From: Ardenticatenaceae bacterium
Lineage (GTDB): Bacteria; Chloroflexota; Anaerolineae; Promineifilales; Promineifilaceae
Direction: 5' to 3'
DNA: 64,000 nt
Assembly (NCBI GenBank): GCA_020634435.1
Contig: JACKBS010000013.1
Location: 1-64,000 of the forward strand
The position numbers and the translations under genes were made by a program. Shown in pieces: positions 25,606-34,559 of the stretch. The stretch's first letter is position 1. The number at the start of each line of letters is the position of its first letter. The notes under the pieces are model-generated. The model did not search any database and was not told the DNA's origin. It worked only from the letters and a program-made list of their open reading frames with translations.

Positions 25606-26829
25606 CTATTCCAGCAAAATGCCCGCGATGGAGACGAGGGAGTGATCTTCATCGTCGGCGCGGCAATGATCATAGGCCACCTGGACGCCTTCCGTGCCTT
25701 GCAGGTAACGCAGCATGAGGTAAATGGAGGAGAAGCCGCACACCTTGTTGCGGTCTTCCACGGCGGCGATTTGGTTGTAAAAGCTGGCGTCGTCGCCGCG
25801 AATGATCGCCTGAACCAGGTTGTGATCGGTCTGGCGCAGGGCGGCGCGGCGCGTGTCGTCCATGATGTAGTCGTCGCCAAAGGCAGGACCAACGTGGGCA
25901 AAGTCCACCGAGGCGACGATGAGCACTTTTTTGTCGGCGGTGGCGCGTTGCAGGGTGGTAACGGCCGTTCCCAACAAATCATCTTCTGCCGGGTGGTGGC
26001 CATTCATGACAAAATGATGGAACGAGCCGCACAAAATCGGCACCATCGGCTTGGGCTCGATGCCTGCTTGCTGGTAAAGGTAATGCAGCCAGACGGCCGA
26101 AAGCTCAATCGAATGTTCTTTGCGATGGTGCAACTCCTCGGCAAAGGCGGCCTCTTCGCCGATGGCGGTGGCCAGTTCATCGACCAACTCGGTGTCCGTG
26201 GGCAAGACGCCGTAGGGCGTGGCGTACGGCTGGCGGGTGAGGGTAAACGTGCCCAGCCCGCCGTTGTGGTCGGTGCCTAAAATGATAACGAGGTCGGCTT
26301 CGAGAACGGCCGTTTTGGCCCGCTGCCACACTTTGGAGTACACCTTACCGCCGCGTGGATAATCAATGTGCGGCGAGATGATGGCCCGACCACGCCACGG
26401 CTGCCAGCCGTTCAAATTATCGTCCTTGCCGTAATCATCCAGCATCATGGTGAGCTGGCGCGGATTGCCGGGATAGCTCAGGTTGGCCAGGGCAGGCGGG
26501 CGATAGGGTCGGCTGCGGAATTCGCTCTTTTGCTGTTCGAGCGCCTGGCGAGCACGTTCGTTATCGAACAGGCAGGCGGCATCTAGCTGGGCCAACGCCT
26601 GCTGGGTGATGGCAAAATCGAGCTGTTGGCCGATGTGATCGCAAAAGTCGGCATGAATTTGTGCCGGGGTGCGGCTGCCGTCGCAAAATAGGAGCAGCTG
26701 CGCCAGGTCAGGGGGCATGATGAGCTGGTCGCTGGAAAGTTCTTGCGGGTCGCGCAGGTACCACATTTGTTCGCCCTGGTGATACACTGGTTGAAAATCA
26801 AGTAGGCGCAGGCGCGGTTTTTCGTCCAA
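25606..26829 (-). CDS. AmmeMemoRadiSam system protein B (MEMO1 family)
   Basis: A 407-residue protein. Residues about 130-405 are the MEMO domain, related to class III extradiol dioxygenases: ISPHIDYPRGGKVYSKVW, ILGTDHNGG, HHRKEHSIELSAVWLHYL, ASVDFAHVGP and NKVCGFSSIYLML. The His residues of PHIDY and RKEHS are where homologues bind metal. The N-terminal 110 residues form a separate helical part. Bacterial members are usually encoded with an AMMECR1 protein and a radical SAM protein, but neither is adjacent here. Its reaction is not established. Confidence 0.85.
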   Translation of the reverse strand: MDEKPRLRLLDFQPVYHQGEQMWYLRDPQELSSDQLIMPPDLAQLLLFCDGSRTPAQIHADFCDHIGQQLDFAITQQALAQLDAACLFDNERARQALEQQKSEFRSRPYRPPALANLSYPGNPRQLTMMLDDYGKDDNLNGWQPWRGRAIISPHIDYPRGGKVYSKVWQRAKTAVLEADLVIILGTDHNGGLGTFTLTRQPYATPYGVLPTDTELVDELATAIGEEAAFAEELHHRKEHSIELSAVWLHYLYQQAGIEPKPMVPILCGSFHHFVMNGHHPAEDDLLGTAVTTLQRATADKKVLIVASVDFAHVGPAFGDDYIMDDTRRAALRQTDHNLVQAIIRGDDASFYNQIAAVEDRNKVCGFSSIYLMLRYLQGTEGVQVAYDHCRADDEDHSLVSIAGILLE

Positions 26830-26894
26830 AAGATTGCTCCTGGTTTTGTGGTTTTGAGCGGCATGTTGCGCTTTCAGAAAACGATCCGATAGTC

Positions 26895-27010
26895 GTCATT
26901 CTGAACGAAGTGAAGAATCCCGCAAGGACCTCATGTCAAGAACCTTACCTACATTAAAGTTTCGCTGGTTATCAAGCGGGCGGGATGCTTCGGAGGACCT
27001 CAGCATGACA
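26895..27010. repeat. MITE-like intergenic element, copy A
   Basis: It begins GTCATTCTGAACGAAGTGA and ends with CTCAGCATGAC, so its ends are imperfect inverted repeats. It shares the terminal word and the internal TATCAAGCGGGCGGGATGCT core with the element at 38987-39125. No open frame is present. Confidence 0.75.
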
Positions 27011-27078
27011 ACTTTATTACCCGAGCTAATTTTTAAGCCACAAGTTAGCCACTGCGAGAAAAGTATGGGGAAATGGCA

Positions 27079-28617
27079 ATGAAAAAGCAAGCGTTCAAAG
27101 ACAAGGTTAAGAAAAAGAATCCACAGACTTGTGGTGAGCGAAGTCGAACTATTACAAAGATGGCACAGATTTTTTTGATTTGGGGGATTTTGCTCGTTGG
27201 ATGTGGCCAGACGGCCGTTCCCACCGCCACACCCCTACCCAACACCCCGGTCAGTCAGATGGAACCCACGCCGACGTTGATTGCTTCGCCAACGGCCGTT
27301 GCTACCCAGCCACCACCGCCCACCGCCACGCCACAGCTGGACGGCCTGTCCATTGGCGATCCGTATGCGCCAGAGCTGGGCAACGCCGGCTACGACGTGA
27401 CGCACTACACCCTCAGCCTGTCGCTGGACCCCGCCGTGGAAAATATCGACGCCACGGTGGAAATTCGTGGCGTGGTGACGGCCCCAGAGCTGGCCACGCT
27501 CTCCCTGGATTTTGTTGGCTTTACAATTGCCGAGACGCTGCTGGACGGCCAGCCCGTCACCTTTACCCACAAAGACGACAAGCTGATTCTCTTCCCCGCT
27601 CAGCCGCTGCCGCAAAACAGCCCCTTTGCGCTGTCGATCAGTTATGCGGGTAATCCAGTGGAACGGCCGTCGCCCTACGTCGGGTTTGCGGCGTCTCTGG
27701 GGATGCGTTTTGTGAACGGCCAAAGCATCTACGTGCTGTCCGAGCCGGACGGTTCGCGTTTTTGGTTCCCAAACAATGACCATCCGCGCGACAAGGCCAC
27801 CTACCGCTTTGAGATTACCGTGCCACGAGGTCTAACGGCCGTGGCCAACGGCCGTCTCATCGAGCAGATTAATGATGAAACCAGCAGTACGTTCATTTGG
27901 GAGCACAATCATCTGATGGCTTCTTACCTGGCCACGGTGGTGGTGGGCGATTTTGAGCGATTGGAAAGCGTCTCGCCGGATGGTGTACTGCTGCGCCATT
28001 ACGTAAATGATGGGGCCAGGGAAGAATTTGATCGAGCCATTGCCGACCTCGGCGAAGCGGTGGATTGGATGAGCGATCTCTTTGGCCCCTATCCTTACGA
28101 AGCGTTCGGCTACGTCACCGCCGACGTTTCCGGCGTCTCCCTGGAAACGCAGACGATGGTGCTGCTGGCCAACAACATGATTGGGCAGCGCACCACCATT
28201 CATGAGCTGGCGCACATGTGGTTTGGCGATTGGGTCAGCCTGGATTCATGGCAGCAGATGTGGCGCAATGAAGGATTTGCCACCTACGTGCAGCTGATGT
28301 GGGAAAATCGTGACGACCCGGAAAATTTTGAATTGGCGATGGAAGCAGTTCGCTCGGCCGTGGAAGAGAACGGCGAGGATTTTCCCCTGGGCAATCCGCC
28401 GCCAGCGAAGCTGTTCAGCTTTAACACCTACTTTGGCGGGGCTGTTTTTGTACACGAACTGCGGCAGGAGATGGGCGATGAGGCGTTTTTTAGTGGCCTG
28501 AAAACCTATTTTGCCACTTATGGGGATGGCACCGCCAGCGATGATGAGTTCCGCGCGGTGATGGAAACGGCCGTTGGCCGCTCCCTGGCCGACTTTTTTG
28601 CAGAGTGGCTGGAATAA
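27079..28617 (+). CDS. M1 family metallopeptidase lipoprotein
   Basis: A 512-residue exported peptidase (aminopeptidase N-like). After a long basic N-region, a hydrophobic stretch and lipobox (IFLIWGILLVGC) predict lipid anchoring. A Pro/Thr linker follows, then the M1 beta domain (LSLDPAVENIDATVEIRG) and catalytic domain with HELAHMWFGDW and a downstream Glu in MWRNEGFATY, the gluzincin zinc ligands. The exopeptidase motif GXMEN is replaced by GVSLETQ, so the specificity may differ. The usual C-terminal helical domain is absent. The start at 27079 follows a GGGGAAA site; the N-region overlaps an intergenic-type repeat. Confidence 0.85.
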   Translation: MKKQAFKDKVKKKNPQTCGERSRTITKMAQIFLIWGILLVGCGQTAVPTATPLPNTPVSQMEPTPTLIASPTAVATQPPPPTATPQLDGLSIGDPYAPELGNAGYDVTHYTLSLSLDPAVENIDATVEIRGVVTAPELATLSLDFVGFTIAETLLDGQPVTFTHKDDKLILFPAQPLPQNSPFALSISYAGNPVERPSPYVGFAASLGMRFVNGQSIYVLSEPDGSRFWFPNNDHPRDKATYRFEITVPRGLTAVANGRLIEQINDETSSTFIWEHNHLMASYLATVVVGDFERLESVSPDGVLLRHYVNDGAREEFDRAIADLGEAVDWMSDLFGPYPYEAFGYVTADVSGVSLETQTMVLLANNMIGQRTTIHELAHMWFGDWVSLDSWQQMWRNEGFATYVQLMWENRDDPENFELAMEAVRSAVEENGEDFPLGNPPPAKLFSFNTYFGGAVFVHELRQEMGDEAFFSGLKTYFATYGDGTASDDEFRAVMETAVGRSLADFFAEWLE

Positions 28618-28625
28618 ACACAGCA

Positions 28626-28660
28626 AGGCGTGAGGATAATCACCCTCACGCCTCAATTCT
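28626..28660. terminator. Bidirectional terminator between convergent genes
   Basis: AGGCGTGAGG (28626-28635) pairs perfectly with 28644-28653 around an 8-base loop. It lies 9 bases after the M1 peptidase stop and ahead of a CT-rich tract, between that gene and the convergent ECF sigma gene. Confidence 0.75.
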
Positions 28661-28686
28661 CTCCACATTCTTTCTTCTTCTTTCTA

Positions 28687-29292
28687 CTAAACGGCAAATT
28701 CGCTGCCCGCCACCTGGTACAGATTCAGCTTTAGCGACTCGCGGGCACGTTTGGCGCGCATTTTGGCCGCGCTCAGGTTGATGGACAACAATTCGGCGAT
28801 TTCGGTATACGGCCGTTCCTCTACATCGCGCAAAGTTAAAATGTCATACTCTTCCGGGCGCAATCGAGAAAAGGCCACCGCCAGCTGGCGACGGGTGTTA
28901 ATCTTTTGCCATTCGCTCTCGGTGGTGCTGGTAGAGGGCAGGACATCGGCCAGGGTTTGCACATCGGATTCGGCCGTTTGTGGGCGGCGGCTGCGGTGGC
29001 GGATTTCATTTTTGCACGTGTTCAGGGCAATACGGTAAATCCATGTTTTGAGTGAAGAGCGCCCTTCAAACTGCGGCAGGCTGCGATACACACGCAGGAA
29101 AACTTCTTGGGTCAAATCTTCGGCATCTTGGGGGTTACGCATATAGCTGTAACAAACGCGCCACACAATATTTTGGTAGCGGCGTAACAACTCTTGAATG
29201 GGTCGATCATCATAGCTGCCCTGTGCCTGGCACAAAGCCACCAGCTCTTCGTCTGGCAGGTCGGTTAATGTGGTGTCACTACTGTGGTCCAT
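28687..29292 (-). CDS. ECF-type RNA polymerase sigma factor
   Basis: A 201-residue extracytoplasmic-function sigma factor. Region 2 is RRYQNIVWRVCYSYMRNPQDAEDLTQEVFLRVYRSLPQFEGRSSLKTWIYRIALNTC, and region 4 is PEEYDILTLRDVEERPYTEIAELLSINLSAAKMRAKRARESLK. It resembles the second sigma factor at 35772 closely in region 2. Unlike that one, no anti-sigma gene follows. An inverted repeat GACAAATTTGTC lies 204 bases upstream, and a 27-bp imperfect hairpin (29362-29388) lies in the presumed leader. Confidence 0.92.
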   Translation of the reverse strand: MDHSSDTTLTDLPDEELVALCQAQGSYDDRPIQELLRRYQNIVWRVCYSYMRNPQDAEDLTQEVFLRVYRSLPQFEGRSSLKTWIYRIALNTCKNEIRHRSRRPQTAESDVQTLADVLPSTSTTESEWQKINTRRQLAVAFSRLRPEEYDILTLRDVEERPYTEIAELLSINLSAAKMRAKRARESLKLNLYQVAGSEFAV

Positions 29293-29361
29293 TCTGGTTT
29301 ACCCCTCGCTCTGTCTTTCCGCAATACAACGCATTCGCCAAAAAAAGGCGACGCAGCCGCG

Positions 29362-29388
29362 CAGGCGTTCCCTCTTTGGGAGCGCCTG
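29362..29388. promoter_or_regulatory. Inverted repeat in the leader of the first ECF sigma gene
   Basis: CAGGCG at 29362-29367 and CGCCTG at the other end enclose a second pairing, TCCC with GGGA, around a short loop. The hairpin starts 70 bases upstream of the sigma gene on the minus strand. The remaining 29389-29495 shows no gene. Confidence 0.4.
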
Positions 29389-29495
29389 ACAAGACTTCAT
29401 CGCACTGTCAAATCATCATTGACTGTAGGTTACCCAGGCGGACTCAATACCTGCTAAACAGGTTCTAAAAAAGTTCTAAAAATCTGTGACGAAGG

Positions 29496-29507
29496 GACAA
29501 ATTTGTC
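29496..29507. promoter_or_regulatory. GACAAATTTGTC palindrome upstream of the first ECF sigma gene
   Basis: This is a perfect 12-bp palindrome 204 bases before the sigma start. A near-identical inverted repeat (TGACAAA-AA-TTTGTCA) sits at a similar distance before the second ECF gene (36553-36568). A shared operator is plausible. Confidence 0.4.
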
Positions 29508-29627
29508 GTAGCAAGCGAGGGGGATGGTTAAAAAGAAAGCATTACGGGCACTTCGCTTCGTTCAGAGAGACAACCCAAGACAAGTGCTCAATGATCTGTT
29601 AGGGGCTATCAAGAAGAAACGGCCGAA

Positions 29628-30332
29628 TCAAGCCGTCTTCTTAAACCGGTAGCCAGTGCCGTATTCGGTGAGGAGGTACTGCGGATTTTGCGGGTCGGGT
29701 TCGATTTTCTGGCGGAGCCGCGAGACATAAACGTGGACGTACTGGATGCTGTCCTGATAATCCCAGCCCCAGACGTTTTCTAGAATCTGCTCAAAGGTGA
29801 GCACCAGTCCGGCATTTTGCACCAGGTAGGCCAGCACGCGGTATTCCGTTTTGGTCAGCTTAATGGGTGTATTGTTGAGGGTGACCAGATGACCATCCAG
29901 ATTAATGGTCAGGTAGCCGTCGTGAAAAGCGGCCGTTTTCTCGGTTTTTGGCGTGGATTCTGTATCGCTTTGGCGTAGGGCGGCGCGAATGCGGGCCGCC
30001 AGCACCTTGGGCGAAAATGGCTTGGTGACGTAATCCACCGCGCCGTAATCCAGGCCACGCACAATGTCTTCATCTTTGCTGAGCGAGGTGAGCATAATGA
30101 TGGGCACGTTAGAAAGCTGGCGAATTTGACGGCCGATTTCCCAGCCAGTCATGTGAGGCATCATCACATCCAGCACCACCAGGTCTGGTTGGGTGGCATA
30201 AAACTGGCGCAGCCCTTCGGGGCCATTTTCGGCCGTAAACACCTGCGCCCCTTCGTGGTGCATCGTTTCAGACACGATCTCCCGCACAAACACGTCATCA
30301 TCAATGACGAGAATCTTCTTTCCGCCAATCAT
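29628..30332 (-). CDS. OmpR/PhoB family response regulator
   Basis: A 234-residue two-component response regulator. The receiver domain (6-120) has the acidic pocket VIDDD, the phospho-acceptor Asp in LVVLDVMMP (about residue 55), the Thr/Ser of MLTSLS and the Lys of VTKPF. The C-terminal winged-helix DNA-binding domain (about 145-232) ends IEPDPQNPQYLLTEYGTGYRFK. It overlaps the histidine kinase gene by 4 bases, which makes that kinase its likely partner. A hairpin spans its stop codon. Confidence 0.93.
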   Translation of the reverse strand: MIGGKKILVIDDDVFVREIVSETMHHEGAQVFTAENGPEGLRQFYATQPDLVVLDVMMPHMTGWEIGRQIRQLSNVPIIMLTSLSKDEDIVRGLDYGAVDYVTKPFSPKVLAARIRAALRQSDTESTPKTEKTAAFHDGYLTINLDGHLVTLNNTPIKLTKTEYRVLAYLVQNAGLVLTFEQILENVWGWDYQDSIQYVHVYVSRLRQKIEPDPQNPQYLLTEYGTGYRFKKTA

Positions 30333-31528
30333 CTTTCCGCCTGGTTGCCAGATTCGGCCGAATAGAGTGGCAGCTGAATCGTAAACGTGCTGCCTTTGCC
30401 GTGCTGGCTGGTCGCCTGAACGCGACCCTGGTGTGCCTCCACCATCGTTTTAACGATAAATAGCCCCAGCCCGGAACCCTTCACCGGGCTGTTTTCGGCT
30501 TCGGCGGAACGATAGTAAAGAATGAATAATTTGTCGAGCTGTTCGGCCGTCATGCCTGGCCCGGTGTCGGCCACGGCGATGAAGGCGTGCCCGTCTTGCT
30601 GCTGGCTGCGCAGGGTGATTTCCCCCTGGCCAACCATGTACTTAATGGCGTTGCCAATCAAGTTGAAGAAAACGCGCAGCATTTTTTCGCTGTCCGCCAG
30701 CACGATGACTGGCTCGGGAGCAAGATCATACTGAATGGTGATGTTGCGCCGTTCGAGCTGGAATTTGAAGGTGCCAACAGCCTCCTGAAGCAGCTGGTTG
30801 AGGTCGCAGGGGGTCAAGTTGAGGGCCAGTTTGCCCTGCTCAATCAGGTCCAGGTCTACGATATCGTCGATGAGCTGGTTGAGGCGGGCGGACTGCTGCT
30901 GCACAATGTCGAGGTATTGGAACGATTTGGCTGAGCCGGGTTCAACAATGCGCAGCAGGAGCATTTCGGCATAACCCTGGATGGCGCTGAGCGGCGTGCG
31001 CAGGTCGTGGGCGGCCATGGAAAGGAAGAGTGATTTCATCCGGTCGATGCGGGTGAGCTCCTGGTTGGCCGCAGCTAATTTGCCTTGTACCAGGCGCAGT
31101 TCGTTGCGGTCCTGCACCAGTTGGTGATGAAGACGGCCGTATTCCGTATCATCTTCCACCAGCAGCAATAACCCATCCAGATTGTCCTCTTCTTCCAGCC
31201 GGTAGACGGTGAAGGTCAGGTACTGCATGGTGCCGTCCGCCTGTTCGCGGTTCACGTGCGCCAGCCGGAAAAACGGTGCCTGGCCGGTCCAAACATCGTG
31301 CAGCGCCTCATCCGCGCCAACAAACTCCCACAAAACGTCGGTGAGCGGCTGCGGCACAATGTCTGATTCAGGCTGGGGTGTGGCTAAGGCCATAGCAGCA
31401 AAGTTGTCGGAGATTTGCTGGATGGTGAGGTCCGGGCTGAGCTGAGCGTACGCCATGCGCTGGTGGGCGTGGTACGTTTTGGCGGCACAGGCGGCCAGTC
31501 GGATGGTGGTGTCCTGGCTGTTGGTCAT
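30329..31528 (-). CDS. Soluble PAS-type sensor histidine kinase
   Basis: A 399-residue histidine kinase with no membrane helix. Residues about 20-140 form a PAS-like input domain, followed by a coiled linker. The HisKA domain has the phospho-acceptor in FLSMAAHDLRTPLSAIQGYAEM, and the HATPase domain has NLIGNAIKYM (N box), VADTGPGM (G1) and GSGLGLFIVKTMVEAHQG (G2). Being cytosolic, it likely receives a signal from a protein partner. The gene overlaps the GTPase gene and the response regulator gene by 4 bases each. Confidence 0.92.
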   Translation of the reverse strand: MTNSQDTTIRLAACAAKTYHAHQRMAYAQLSPDLTIQQISDNFAAMALATPQPESDIVPQPLTDVLWEFVGADEALHDVWTGQAPFFRLAHVNREQADGTMQYLTFTVYRLEEEDNLDGLLLLVEDDTEYGRLHHQLVQDRNELRLVQGKLAAANQELTRIDRMKSLFLSMAAHDLRTPLSAIQGYAEMLLLRIVEPGSAKSFQYLDIVQQQSARLNQLIDDIVDLDLIEQGKLALNLTPCDLNQLLQEAVGTFKFQLERRNITIQYDLAPEPVIVLADSEKMLRVFFNLIGNAIKYMVGQGEITLRSQQQDGHAFIAVADTGPGMTAEQLDKLFILYYRSAEAENSPVKGSGLGLFIVKTMVEAHQGRVQATSQHGKGSTFTIQLPLYSAESGNQAER

Positions 31529-32034
31529 GGTAGCGTCTCGATGGCTTCAGCCAGGTGGTAAAAAGCATCTTCCACGTGGTGGCCCGTGAGGGCGCTGGTA
31601 AGCAAATAAGGGGCGGCAAACGTCTCAGCCACGGTAGCCAGCGCTTCATCGCTGATTTGCCGTTCATCCAGCAGGTCGGCTTTGTTCCCGACGAGGATCA
31701 GTACGGCCGTTTCATCCATCGCCCTAAGCTGTTGCGCATAGTCGGTTAGCGTGATGAGCGTTTCGGCGCGGGTGAGGTCGCACACCAGCAGCGCCCCGGC
31801 TGCGCCGCGCAGATAGTTGGCGCTGGCCTTGCTGAAATCATCGCCGCCCGCCAAATCCCAAATGAGCAGGTTTAGCCGGTGGTCCTCGCGTTCCAGCGTC
31901 TTGCGCGAAATTTTTACGCCGATGGTGCTGAGGTATTTATCGTCGAAGCGGCCTTCCACAAAGCGGCGGATGAGGCTTGTTTTACCGACTGCAAAATCGC
32001 CCAACAGGCAGACCTTTTTCTGTACCGTGTGCAT
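31525..32034 (-). CDS. Ras/Rab-like small GTPase
   Basis: A 169-residue small GTPase. G1 is GDFAVGKTSL, G2 falls around TIGVKISRK, G3 is WDLAGGDDF, G4 is NKADLL and G5 is TSALTG. The residue equivalent to Ras Gln61 is not Gln (DLAGG rather than DTAGQ), so hydrolysis may depend on a partner. The ATG at 32034 is chosen; the longer frame would run into the preceding gene. The stop overlaps the histidine kinase start (ATGA). Bacterial relatives (MglA, Rup types) act as molecular switches in polarity and signalling. Confidence 0.88.
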   Translation of the reverse strand: MHTVQKKVCLLGDFAVGKTSLIRRFVEGRFDDKYLSTIGVKISRKTLEREDHRLNLLIWDLAGGDDFSKASANYLRGAAGALLVCDLTRAETLITLTDYAQQLRAMDETAVLILVGNKADLLDERQISDEALATVAETFAAPYLLTSALTGHHVEDAFYHLAEAIETLP

Positions 32035-32044
32035 GTTTCTAAAC

Positions 32045-33652
32045 TTACTCTCCTTCGTTCGAGAGCGGAACACCGTTGATGGCCAGCCAGCGAATGCCCA
32101 GCCAGCCCTGATGAACCTCGCCGTTGGCATCTTCCCAGGCCACTTCAACCCAATCTCCTGCTTGAGTGAGGATGGTAACGGCCGTTCCTTCCGGCAGGGC
32201 CACGCCTGTAGGAGCGTCTAAATCCGGCACATCGCGCAGCCAGACGCCGCTAACCGTCACGGGCGAGGGAATGGGCGACGGTGTGTTGGTCGGTTCAGTC
32301 GTAGCCGTGGGCGTAGGGGTGCTGGTATGGGTTGGTGTGCTGGTCGCCGTGGCCGTCGGTGTCGGCGTGAGCGTAAAGGTAGGTGTGGCCGTGGGGGCCA
32401 GCGTGCTGGTCGGTTCCAGGGTCGCGGTGGCTGTCGGCAGCACCGTGGGGGTAGCTGTGGGCGTGGGGCCAAAGGCCACCGGCCAGAGCGCGATGGTAAA
32501 TTGCAGGTAGAAGCAGGCAACGGCCGTTAGCAGCAAAATAATCCCAGCGCCACCCACCAGTAACCAACGCTGGCCACTGCTCATTTCTGGGGGAACGGCC
32601 GCTTCAGGCGTGACGGCGCTTTGGGCAAATGTTTCCAGCTGGGGGGCCAGAGCGGGCAGCGTGGCCGGATCGCCACGATAGTCGCGCAGCTGTGGTTTGT
32701 GCTGGATGTGCAGCTCAGACACCAGTTCTTGCAGGCGGGCATGGAAGCCGGTGGATTCAATCCCCTTGATCACTGCTGCGGCATAAACGTACTGCCCACT
32801 TTGGATGATGATGCGCTCGTCGCCAAATTCGATCTCGCGCAGCTCCTGGCTGTCGTCACCGTCGCCAAACGAGTCGCGGGCAAAATCACGGATGGCGGTC
32901 AACATGCCGCTGATCAGGTCGGAATCGTCGTTAGCCTGCTGGGTGGCGCTGTGATGGGCCAGCAGCAGGCCGGATTCATGCTGGATGAGGAACAGTTCTT
33001 CCAGCGAAAAGGCAAACGATTCGCGCAGCGTGAGCTCAGAGGCAGAGACGCCGCGCATTTGGGCGCTGGTGCGGTTGATCAGCCCGCGAAAGCTAAAGGC
33101 AGACTTGAGCCGGGCGTCAATGTTGCGCTGGAATTCGCGCAAAAATTCGCGTACCGCTTTCATCACCGTTTCTAAAATGATGGGGTAGAGCGCCTCAACC
33201 ATCTCTTTGCGCGAATCGCGGATTTGCACGCGGATGGCGTCGCTCATGATCGGGCCGAGCGCTTCGGCCAGTTCGTCCCGCTTGTCGCGAATGGTGTTGG
33301 CGATGATGAAGCCCATTTGCTGGATGAGCTTGGGCACCAGGCTGCGGGATTCGCTGTGCATTTGTTCCTGGAGGCGGGTGAGTTCGGTACGCAGAACGGC
33401 CGCATATTCTTCCTGCTGCTGGTTGGTCTGGCGCAGCGACGCGATTTCGGCTTGCAGCGCCCGCACCTCAGCGGCTAACGCGTCTGCCTGCTGCTGGTCT
33501 TGGGCACGGAGAGCGGCCGTTTCTTGTTCCAGCTGGTGAATGCGCTGGCGTTCTTCATCCAGCAAAATAGTGCGCAGGGCGTCCAACTGCGGATCGTCGT
33601 CCGGTTGCGGAGTAGAGGCAGCCGCGTTTGTCGCCTCGAAAGGATCACTCAT
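32045..33652 (-). CDS. Coiled-coil, single-TM protein with extracellular SH3-like domain
   Basis: A 535-residue protein of unusual layout. Residues 20-105 are a heptad-rich coiled coil. Residues about 110-190 are helical (RDKRDELAEALGPIMSDAIR). Residues about 200-325 form an alpha/beta domain (LEELFLIQHESGLLLAHHS, ELREIEFGDERIIIQSGQYVYAAAVIKG) that recalls roadblock/longin folds, which are partners of small GTPases; that likeness is my inference. A membrane helix (about 370-392) leads to an outside Pro/Thr linker and an SH3b-like domain (VWLRDVPDLDAPTG, AGDWVEVAWED, GWLGIRW). The GTPase gene starts 10 bases after its stop, so the two proteins likely work together. Confidence 0.75.
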   Translation of the reverse strand: MSDPFEATNAAASTPQPDDDPQLDALRTILLDEERQRIHQLEQETAALRAQDQQQADALAAEVRALQAEIASLRQTNQQQEEYAAVLRTELTRLQEQMHSESRSLVPKLIQQMGFIIANTIRDKRDELAEALGPIMSDAIRVQIRDSRKEMVEALYPIILETVMKAVREFLREFQRNIDARLKSAFSFRGLINRTSAQMRGVSASELTLRESFAFSLEELFLIQHESGLLLAHHSATQQANDDSDLISGMLTAIRDFARDSFGDGDDSQELREIEFGDERIIIQSGQYVYAAAVIKGIESTGFHARLQELVSELHIQHKPQLRDYRGDPATLPALAPQLETFAQSAVTPEAAVPPEMSSGQRWLLVGGAGIILLLTAVACFYLQFTIALWPVAFGPTPTATPTVLPTATATLEPTSTLAPTATPTFTLTPTPTATATSTPTHTSTPTPTATTEPTNTPSPIPSPVTVSGVWLRDVPDLDAPTGVALPEGTAVTILTQAGDWVEVAWEDANGEVHQGWLGIRWLAINGVPLSNEGE

Positions 33653-33664
33653 GGCGCGGCGGGT

Positions 33665-34252
33665 TTATTCTTCTTCAGGGGAACTGGCGTCCCCGTTGTC
33701 GCTTTGCAGCTGCTGGCCAATCTCAATGAGCATCTGGCCCAAATTCAGGCGCGGGGTGAGCTTGTTGTCCAGCCAGTTGCTCACGGTGAGCAGCTCCTGG
33801 CGCAAATCATCATCACGCTGGCGCGACTCATTTTGCATCCGGCGAATCTGGTCGGACAAGCTGCTGCGTAAAATTTCCAGCTCCTGGGTGAAGGAAGCCT
33901 GCATTTCGTCCATCAGGCGCTTGTGGTCGGTGCGCAGCTGGTTGAGGCTTTCTTCAAGTGCCTGGTGGTTGGCCTGGGTGGTGTTGGCCTGATTGGTAAG
34001 CTGGTTTTTGAGCGATCTTTCGGCGGCGTCGGTGGCTTCGCGCTGGGCGGCAGCCTGCTTGTTGAGCGCGTCAGTAAGGTCACGATGCTGCTTTTGCAGC
34101 GCTTCTTCCAGGATAGTCAGGCGATCATCGGTAGCACGGGCCTGGTTGCCAAAAAGGATTTCGCGGAGGTTTTCCAGCTCGCCGCTGGCAGGGGACTGCT
34201 TTTTCTCGGTCATAGTTTCACTCTTGGGGGAATTTGCCACTTTTTTTGCCAT
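33665..34252 (-). CDS. Coiled-coil protein
   Basis: A 195-residue hydrophilic protein that is nearly all predicted coiled coil (residues 45-165, rich in Gln, Glu, Arg and Leu heptads), with a short acidic tail. No catalytic motif or membrane segment is seen and no family is recognised. It is the first gene of a tight minus-strand run: coiled-coil protein, coiled-coil/SH3 membrane protein, GTPase, histidine kinase, response regulator. It may be a scaffold for the next gene product, with which it shares coiled-coil character. Confidence 0.7.
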   Translation of the reverse strand: MAKKVANSPKSETMTEKKQSPASGELENLREILFGNQARATDDRLTILEEALQKQHRDLTDALNKQAAAQREATDAAERSLKNQLTNQANTTQANHQALEESLNQLRTDHKRLMDEMQASFTQELEILRSSLSDQIRRMQNESRQRDDDLRQELLTVSNWLDNKLTPRLNLGQMLIEIGQQLQSDNGDASSPEEE

Positions 34253-34502
34253 GATTCATGGACCTGTCTTTACAAGCTAAATTTACGAAAGGGTGAGAAC
34301 TCGAAAATTATAGAGGTTTTTCCTGGTCCATTCAATAAGGGTCACTGATTGGAGTATAGCCACAAACAGGAAAAATACACTGGAAAGGGTGTGAAAATGT
34401 GCCGAATAATGGGCGATTTTATTGGATGTTGGGCAAATATAGAGGAAAAAAGTGGGGTAACGGCCGTATGCAGGCCATGAACAGATGGTCAATTTGTTTC
34501 AC

Positions 34503-34543
34503 GCCAAGGCGCAAAGGATTTAATTTATCCTTTGCGCCTTGGC
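34503..34543. terminator. Long perfect hairpin between transcription units
   Basis: GCCAAGGCGCAAAGGAT (34503-34519) pairs perfectly over 17 bp with 34527-34543 around a TTAATTT loop. It lies just downstream of the minus-strand MscS-like gene. The stem words belong to the CGCCAAGGCGCAAAG repeat type. The rest of the 307-base gap (34253-34559) shows no gene. Confidence 0.65.
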
Positions 34544-34559
34544 ATGATCTGCTGATTGG

